From Mercurialis annua (taxonomy: Eukaryota > Streptophyta > Magnoliopsida > Malpighiales > Euphorbiaceae): a DNA stretch of 64,000 nt. The notes below the pieces were generated by a model. The model made no database searches. It had not been told where the DNA came from and worked only from the letters and a program-made list of their open reading frames with translations. A program made the translations under genes and the position numbers. Below, piece after piece: positions 57,190 to 64,000 of the stretch. Each line of letters opens with the position of its first letter. Position 1 is the first letter of the stretch. The DNA is taken from assembly GCF_937616625.2 (NCBI RefSeq), contig NC_065576.1, forward strand, positions 11,410,501 to 11,474,500, read 5' to 3'.

Positions 57190-57721
57190 AAGTGTTGAGT
57201 ATTTCTCAGGGGACTTTTATCAAACAAGTGGATTGCATGAAGAAATATAAGAAGCTTCAGCTACACTGTTTGTTGTTCATCATTGGCCACATAATCAAAT
57301 TCAGCTATACTGTTGGTTGTTCATTCATTTACCAAATTTGTTAACAATTTCAATAAATAAATGAACAAAACATTCACCATTTTTATATGAACTAAGAAGA
57401 GAGTAAAGCAAGAAAATAAAGTAACAAAGGGCGCAGTAGTAACCTGCAGAGAGGAGTCCAAATGCCCAATTAGTATGATCCTTTTACAAATTTGAAGTTC
57501 CCACGAAAAGTGCTCCTTAGTTAGGTTGGAACGACGGTGGCTGCTGCTGCTCAGGGAGGTTTTTTTTAACGGAACTGCTCAGGGAGGGGGCGCGGTCACT
57601 TAAAGAATAGGTTGAAAATAATTTAATTAGGGCTCATTAAAATTTTAATTAGAGTTCATTTTGTTTAGACTTCTTATAAAATTATGTTAAACACAAGAGA
57701 AAATTAGAGAAGAAATTATGT
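57190..57721. other. THG1 upstream region
   Basis: No gene is seen. It contains a GCTGCTGCTGCTCAGGGAGG motif that is partly repeated 40 bp further on (CTGCTCAGGGAGGGGGCGCG), a small GC island in AT-rich DNA that may be the promoter or 5' UTR. Confidence 0.35.
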
Positions 57722-57972
57722 GGGAATAGGGTCATTTATGCCCTTAACCATTGACTCGAGGGTCAAGTAAGTTTTTAAAGTTCAGAAACGTTCAAATATG
57801 CCCTAATGTCTTGAAAAGGAAACAACCGGGACTCAACGTCTCATTTATGAGTTAAAATCGGGGCATAGTTGTTCATCTTTTAAGACGTTATGAGCATATT
57901 TGAACCTTTTCGGATGTTAGCACTCATTTGATCCTGTAGACAAATTTTAGGAGAATAAATGACCCTTTGCCC
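57722..57972. mobile_element. MITE, Mutator type, TSD AAATTATG(T/C)
   Basis: Starts GGGAATAGGGTCATTTATGC and ends ATAAATGACCCTTTGCCC. Flanks AAATTATGT (57713-57721) and AAATTATGC (57973-57981) match at 8 of 9. The inner inverted repeats pair poorly at first, then CAAATATGCCC with GAGCATATTTGAA. It is 251 bp. Confidence 0.8.
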
Positions 57973-57981
57973 AAATTATGC

Positions 57982-59879
57982 ATATTTATTAAAATCCTTT
58001 CCAAAATTTTCTCATAAAAGTTGGATTTTCATGCATATTCTTGTTTTAATTTTTTCTTTTCAGATTTACGCTCTTCTTCGTGCTGTTTACATCGTATAAT
58101 CCCCTTCACCGTTATCTCCATCTCCAATTATTTCTTCCTTTTTTTTCTAATTACTTTCAAAAAAAAAACATGTTTTTTTATTGGCTAAAAATTTGACTTT
58201 AATTTTTGTTTAATTTTACCGATAATTTGATTTAGTGAGAATTACATTTTTTTTAAGATTTAGGTCTGATTTTTAATTTCTATCAGTTACTTATTGATTT
58301 ATGATTTGATTTGATCAATTATAATGAATGATTATAATTTGTTGGTTGGTTTAATATTAGCTTTCTGTTTTTGGTTAAAATTCAATTCTAACTTTTGTTT
58401 TTAGAGATAACATAGTAGATGATTACTAGTGAGTATGGTAAAGGAGTATTAATTTTATCTTTCAATTCTAATATTTTTTTGGCTTAGTTTTCTCTTCCAA
58501 TTCTAATATTTTTTTTGGCTTAATCACCAAAAAATACTAAACCTATACGTCTTGTGTCAGTTATAACTAAATTTTTAAAAATCATCAAATTTAGCCAAAC
58601 CTTATATGTTGTGTTTCTTTTTCAGCCATTTTTAAATTGAACCGAATTTATTGCCTATGTGTCATCCATGTCACTTCCAACTCATCAAAATTGACTGACA
58701 TGGCAATACCCCAAACCACTAACCCAATCAAATCAAACAAATTAAATCCAACTAAATCAAATCAATTCAATAATTTATTATTTTAAAATTAAATCTAAAT
58801 TAATTGATTAAAAGAATGTATTAAAATTAATTTAAAATTGTATTTAATTAAAATAAACCTTAATTATCTCAATATTTTATTTTTATTTCGATTAATATTC
58901 ACTCCGACTAATAAATTTATTTAAATTAAATTTCAATTAGATTTAGTAATAGATTCGGGAGATAAATAGTCGGAAATTTTTAATTATTTTAAAAAGTGCA
59001 TTATTTTTTTATAATTTCAAAATAATAATGTAATGAAACCCTAACATAACCTAATTTGTTTGATGGACATTTTTAGTAATTAACCTAATAATTAATCCCA
59101 CCCTCTTTTTCATTCTTATGCTATCTGACCCCATCGCCGCCGCCAAAACGGGGACTTTACTTGTTTACCCACCTTCCAATTAAGGAGACCGCCAGATCTA
59201 CCATTTTCTAACAATGCTTACATTGGCTATGTCACTTGTCTGTTTTAGGATTATTAGATGAGAGCTTGTAGGTACACATCAATCTTAACATTGTGATGCG
59301 AAAGTTCAGACAAAAACTCTTAGAAATAAATCTCGCTATTTTTTAAATAGACGAACGACAATTAACTTGAGTTGCATTTTTTTTAAAGGGAAAATTAGGA
59401 GAATGCCTAATTAGAGAAAATATTAGCATTTTATAACCCTTATTTATTGACTTTATTTTTGTACTCTGGCGTATCATTGAATTATTTTTTTACTCTGCTC
59501 ATTTTGTTTTTATACCTAAACTTTACCTTACATGTTTTCTTTTATAACAAACATCTTCTTTTCCAAAACAAAACCTCCAGCTCATTATTTCTTTTTAAGA
59601 TCTTAATTCATAAAACAATTCCAGAAAATGTTTTTCAAATATTCTTTCAGATCTATTCGAATTATTGCATTTTTTATCAAATTGTAAACAAATTATTCAA
59701 ATTTAGATCCAAACTTCTTTAAAAACTGCAAAATTTACAAAGAATCGATAAGTAATTGTTAAATCGAATTATTTTACAGCTTTATGATGTTTATTATTTT
59801 TTAATGATCATAACTTTTTCCAAAACGAAAGAACACTGTAAACTATTAATTTATTTTCTCTAATTAAAAATTTATTAAA
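57982..59879. other. Intergenic AT-rich stretch
   Basis: No gene is recognised. Around 58,520-58,710 there is a low-copy-type segment (CCTATGTGTCATCCATGTCA) that resembles MITE interiors, without ends that I can pair. Around 59,140 a short GC patch (CATCGCCGCCGCCAAAACGG) stands out. Confidence 0.35.
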
Positions 59880-60440
59880 AACAGTTTCAAAAGGTTTTGT
59901 AAAAAAACAGTTTCACACCGTTTACAAAGTTTTCAAACAATATAAAACAGTTTCAAACCGTTTATAATGGTCTCAAACAGTATAAAACAGTTTCTAAAAA
60001 ACACTTTCAAACAGTATAAAAAAAACAGTTTCAAACAGTCTAAAACAGTTTCAAATTGTTTACAAAGGTCTCAAACAGTCTAAAACAGTTTATAAAAAAT
60101 ACTTTCAAAAAGTTTAAACAATAATAGTTTCAAACAGTTTCAAATTGTTTACAAAGGCCTCAAACAGTCTAAAACAGTTTATAAAAAACACTTTCAAAAA
60201 GTTTAAAAAATAATAGTTTCAAACAGTTTCAAAACAACAGTTTCAAACCGTTTACAAAAGTTTCGAACAGTATAAAACAGTTTCAAACCGTTTATAAAGG
60301 TCTCAAACAGTTTCTAAAAAACACTTTCAAACAGTCTAAAAATAGCAGTTTCGCACAGTATAAAATAGTTTTAAACCGTTTACAAAGGTTTCGAACAATA
60401 TAAAACAGTTTCGAAAAAACAGTTTCAAATGATTTCTAAA
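59880..60440. repeat. Tandem array based on AAACAGTTTCAAACCGTTTA
   Basis: Units of about 20-25 bp (CAGTTTCAAACCGTTTACAAA, GGTCTCAAACAGTATAAAA, CAGTTTCTAAAAAACACTTT) repeat with many variants. Longer blocks of about 115 bp recur at 60,045 and 60,145 (CAAATTGTTTACAAAGG.CTC then AGTCTAAAACAGTTTATAAA). There is no coding. Confidence 0.85.
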
Positions 60441-60554
60441 ATTAATTAAAAACGTTTGAAAACTAGGTCAAAACATCATTAATGAAGAAAATGACGATTG
60501 TTTTCAAAAAAAGTTGAACAAAATTCCAGAAAACGATACTAAAATAATTTAAAA

Positions 60555-60845
60555 CAACATAGAAAGAAAGGAAGAAGAAGAAGAAGAAGAACAAATTTCT
60601 CATCTATCAACCATCATATTATCCCATAAACTCAGTCACAATTAGCAAAAAGAAAAAGACGAAGAAAAAGAAAAGAAAAAAATTGCAGAAAAAAAAAAGA
60701 AGAATAAGAAGAAAAAGAAGAATAAGAGGAAAGAGAAAAAAAAAAGAGAAAAGGAGGAGAGAGAAGAAGTTGCAGAGAAAAAAAAAGAAAAAGACGAAGA
60801 ATGAGGAAGAAGAAAGAGAAAAAGAAGAGAGAAAAAAATGAGATA
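60555..60845. repeat. Long purine tract (GAA/GAAA rich)
   Basis: Apart from a 60-bp gap at about 60,593-60,650, the plus strand is nearly all A and G, including a (GAA)n run at 60,571. The minus-strand frame at 60632-60880 is a Phe/Leu/Ser low-complexity shadow. Confidence 0.85.
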
Positions 60846-61600
60846 TGCATGTACTTAAAAAAAGGAGAGTAAAAATACAAATAAGTTATTTAGCTAATTG
60901 AGAGTACAACTAAAAACAATTTAAAATTGAAGTATTGAGAACAAATAAGTTTAAAAAGGGAGTTTTTTGTGCAAATTTCTCTTTTTTAAATAGACTAGTT
61001 TCGCATTACGTGCTATGCACGTGGCTCGTAACGTAACTCGTCAGTGAACATAATAGTAAATTTAGTATAATTATATCAATTTTTTATTTATAATTAATAT
61101 TAAATTAGTTAAGAATTTTTGTAAAAAAAATATAATATATTCGGTTATTAAATTTTTTTCCATACTAATACGTATTCCTACTAATTTGGAGACAATTTAG
61201 TTATTTTTTATATACTAAAAACTAAATTGAAGATAATTTAGCTACCTATTCTAATTAGGACTTTAATTACAATAGTGATTAATTAAATAATTAATTAGTT
61301 AATGACTATAAAACCTTTATTTAGTAGTAACCTGAAAAGGATTATTCAGTAAATTTGTCTGTCCCCCCCCATCCGTGCTTTTATATATAGTATAGATGAA
61401 CGACATTAAATTTGGTGATTCATGAACAAAAAAAGAACAGTTGATTGTTTCATTCTTTCTCAAGTATTGAGAATGGCTATAATGATTAATTGAATCATAT
61501 TGTTAATAATTTGGTTAAATTACAATGTCTAAAAATAAACATGACAACTTGGATACACTGGGTGTATGAGCAAACAACAAAAATCGAATGCTCGAGCACA
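60846..61600. other. Intergenic AT-rich stretch
   Basis: No gene is recognised. A C8 run lies near 61,363. Confidence 0.35.
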
Positions 61601-61614
61601 CAGCATAATACATT

Positions 61615-61988
61615 TTTTTTTTTGTCAATAAACCAAAAGAGCTTATATTAATAGGAAAATAACAGGTTACAACCAAAGAACACAAAACAAAGGCAGCAAA
61701 TTTAAACCCCACAATCTGGGGTTGCTCCTATTGCCCTGCGATTAGACTTACAGTGAACTGAAAATCTAATTCTGTTAAACACATTATCTTGATCAGCTCT
61801 AAGACCTTCAAAGATTACTCTGTTTCTTTCAAACCAAACATTGTAAACTGAGGAACAAAAGGCAATACGCCTAATTTTGTTACACACATTTTTACCTCCA
61901 CACTTCCTTGAAAACCAGCTGACCTCCCTGCTCCATCTCAGAGGCATTATGTTTATACAGCAAGCTCTTAGCACATTCTTCCAAATAG
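61615..61988 (-). mobile_element. 5'-truncated LINE (L1-type) 3' end
   Basis: The minus strand encodes the end of a plant L1 reverse transcriptase ORF2 (SWFSRKCGGKN, KIRRIAFCSSVYNVWFERNR; zf-RVT region) followed by a typical LINE tail with TTATATTAATATAAGC-like sequence, CTCTTTTGGTTTATTGAC and poly-A (poly-T on plus at 61,613-61,623). A perfect 14-bp target duplication CAGCATAATACATT flanks it (61601-61614 and 61989-62002). At 374 bp it is a dead insert, probably young given the intact TSD. Confidence 0.93.
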
Positions 61989-62002
61989 CAGCATAATACA
62001 TT

Positions 62003-62989
62003 CTATATTGTAGAAAACGGAAATGCTGAAACGGAAACGAGATTCGATGAACTATTTGTTACAAAAATATGTTATAAATATAAAGTTTCGAAGTTTTAAA
62101 AGCATTTTTGGAAGCAGAAACGAAACAGCTAAAGTATGAATTTTCCTGCAACATCAATAAACAAGGAGAACTGGCTAAACTTTTGCAAAATCTCTTGTAA
62201 TGAGGATGAACAGATCTGTTGCTCATCCCTTGAGGATGAACAATGTTCGTCCTCAAGGGCTATGGCCGGAGCGGGTGTCTGGCGGCAGGAGAAGTGTTGG
62301 CAGGCAGAAAGATGGCGGCGACAAGTGGGGAGGTGGTGGCCAAAGCTGGTGAGGATTGTTTAAATTTTTAAAGTTATTTTGACAGTTTTTTATTTTTAAA
62401 AAACTAATTGTGTAGCATAGACGATGTTGGAGACGGCTTTGGTGTCAGAAATATTATAAAAAACAATAAATAGCATTAAAAATTACATCAAATAAAAAAA
62501 TTATTGATATTATTATTTTAATTTGTGGCAAAGAATAGTTTTTTTGTGATATCTATAATATTGAAAGACCGTAGAATTTATGTTAAATATAAAGGACCTA
62601 TTTGAATTTTTTTCAAATGATAAAAAGGTCAATTGAATGATTCATGGTACAGTTAAAATTTGAAAATTTAAAAGTAGATAAAATTGACAAAATTACAACG
62701 TTGAGGTAGGATTGGAAAGTGGCTTAAAGTTCAGGGGTTCTTGTAAAGAGAAATATATTACAGTTTCTGAAAGACTAGGTATTATTTGTATACTAACACA
62801 AAATTTACTTTAAAATCTGTAAAGAAAAAACCAATTTAGACCTGCAATATTTTTAACTATTTTTGGTTGTGCATGCATAAAGCATATGAAGAGAGCACAC
62901 AAGGCTTTAGCTAGCAAAATGCTTTTATAAAAAACAGAATCAGCCTATAAACAGGGCGTGCAATGTATTTAATGAACAGTCGTAGCGTG
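62003..62989. other. Intergenic with a GC-rich hairpin segment
   Basis: At 62,228-62,260 the sequence CCTTGAGGATGAACAATGTT then CGTCCTCAAGG forms a perfect-looking hairpin. A G-rich stretch follows (GGCGGCAGGAG, GATGGCGGCGACAAGTGGGG). GGAAACGGAAACG-type repeat motifs at 62,020-62,110 resemble those at 45,100 and 56,740. No gene is recognised. Confidence 0.4.
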
Positions 62990-63161
62990 AAATCATAATG
63001 CAAAATGCCCAATTTCAGGGATTGATTGATCAGACCTCCATTGAAAACTGCTGGGGATGATAGATCAATGACAATTGCTTGCACAAGCAAGAAAAACAGC
63101 AGCATGATCCATGATGCTTCTCGCTGTCAATATGTATGCTATCTGTAGACATTTCACCGAC

Positions 63162-64000
63162 TTATTCCTCTTTTGGGTGCTCCTCAGATACTGGACCCGG
63201 ACGCCTCTGAACAAGAAACCGCTTTGTTCTTTCTAGTACACCAAAGAAAATTGAACCACCAATACCTATCCACAGTACTCTTGGCCCTATTCCCTGCAGT
63301 TTTGGACAATGTATCATTCCAACTAGAATCACTATCTCATAACTCGTGTAATTTCGTAAAATTTATTCTCTATAATCTTTCAGTTAAAAGATTTGACTGT
63401 AGAAGCAAGCGAAGATTTGTATACCATCCATATGACTGTCAAAAAAGCTTGAGTGATGCAAAAAATAACAAAACAACAAACTGACTTCATTACCGTTTAC
63501 AGTTACGTAGCTTCATTAGTTTTCCACAACCATCCAAATGATTTTACTAGCGTTTCACAATCACTTGAAATTGATTTCACTAGCTTTTCACAATTACTTG
63601 ATTGACTCAATCAGCATTTTCACAATTCTCAATTAAAAAGATATGAAAACCTTCTGACACTCGATAATGAAAAAGCCATAATTTTTAGGATCAAAAGGTC
63701 GGGTTATAACTAAATGACTGCACACCTTAAAGATTCTATAAAGTACAACATTTCCATTATACTCAATTTATAAGGTGCTAAAAAAATAAAGATGATGTGC
63801 ACCTTGAGCATAGCAGTGGGTCCTTCTTCTCTGACAATAGTTTGAACACAATCAACGATCCCTTTGTACTGGTTAGCTGAACCCTGAAAAGGATAAGAGC
63901 AAACAGCATCTTACAAACTTGGTCCAAAAAATAAAGAACACCAAATGGGACAGTGTGCATACCTGAACCATTAACCTTGTCTTAATCACATCAAGTGGTG
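63162..64000 (-). CDS. SAMC: S-adenosylmethionine carrier (mitochondrial carrier family), 3' end
   Basis: Exons visible (minus): 64000-63963 (continues outside), 63883-63803, 63293-63162 with TAA at 63162-63164. The peptide reads TPLDVIKTRLMVQ, then GSANQYKGIVDCVQTIVREE and GPTAMLK, then GIGPRVLWIGIGGSIFFGVL and ERTKRFLVQRRP with an acidic tail ending KEE. The first part is the carrier signature P-x-D-x-x-K-x-R of the third repeat. The GIGPRVLWIGIGGSIFFGVLE block matches plant SAMC1, which exchanges SAM for SAH across plastid and mitochondrial inner membranes (family knowledge). Splice sites and phases (27-codon middle exon) are clean. Only the third repeat is in the window. Confidence 0.9.

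Noticed and set aside
60632..60880. Phe/Ser-rich minus-strand frame
   Set aside because: It is the complement of a purine tract; low complexity only.

Overview
The window is nuclear DNA of a eudicot plant. It is AT-rich, has many-exon genes with GT-AG introns (one GC-AG), chloroplast-targeted and cell-wall proteins, Ty1/copia elements primed by initiator-Met tRNA, CACTA, MULE and hAT pieces, and a short LINE. I cannot name the genus. Six protein-coding genes are recognisable. On the minus strand are the RNA cytidine acetyltransferase NAT10/Kre33 (14.7-25.7 kb), a GPI-type GH17 beta-1,3-glucanase (47.5-49.8 kb), a two-domain tRNA-His guanylyltransferase THG1 (52.1-57.2 kb) and the 3' end of an S-adenosylmethionine carrier (63.2 kb to the window edge). 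On the plus strand are a chloroplast TPR protein (38.8-42.0 kb) and a violaxanthin de-epoxidase-related protein (44.6-46.9 kb). They are unrelated housekeeping or plastid genes with no shared pathway.

Layout. 1-7.9 kb: a decayed SIRE-type copia element, split inside gag by a 2,438-bp solo LTR with a perfect 5-bp target duplication. 8.0-10.4 kb: a decayed CACTA transposase (Tnp2, DUF4218, DUF4216) interrupted by a 374-bp MITE. 11.3-14.1 kb: repeats, namely a GGTCAAC minisatellite and a 1.1-kb array of TTGACATTGAG units with a higher-order pattern, flanked by two inverted tRNA-like modules. 14.7-25.7 kb: NAT10; 26 exons sum to 3,099 nt, an open frame of 1,032 aa. 25.9-30.4 kb: a 4,450-bp MULE with matching ends and a perfect 9-bp target duplication. 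It carries a transposase-OTU protease gene and a convergent small gene, and both have an array of GC-rich palindromes in intron 1. 30.5-35.5 kb: a MITE followed by a 4.7-kb copia element with 131/132-bp LTRs and many frame breaks. 35.6-38.7 kb: element debris, with a gypsy-type protein remnant and a protein disulfide isomerase fragment. 38.8-57.2 kb: the gene-rich part, with MITEs between and inside genes. 57.7-63 kb: intergenic DNA with a MITE, a CAGTTTCAAA tandem array, a purine tract and a 5'-truncated LINE.

Five MITEs (9,358; 30,493; 43,993; 48,774; 57,722) have long terminal inverted repeats and 9-bp target duplications, the signature of non-autonomous Mutator elements. Degraded 3' ends of THG1 (47.1 kb) and of the SAM carrier (50.7 kb) lie on either side of the GH17 gene in the same order and strand as the real genes, which points to an old local duplication. 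The most notable items are the MULE architecture, the THG1 frame problem at the exon 6/7 junction, the duplication pattern and the 12-13.5 kb repeat array.
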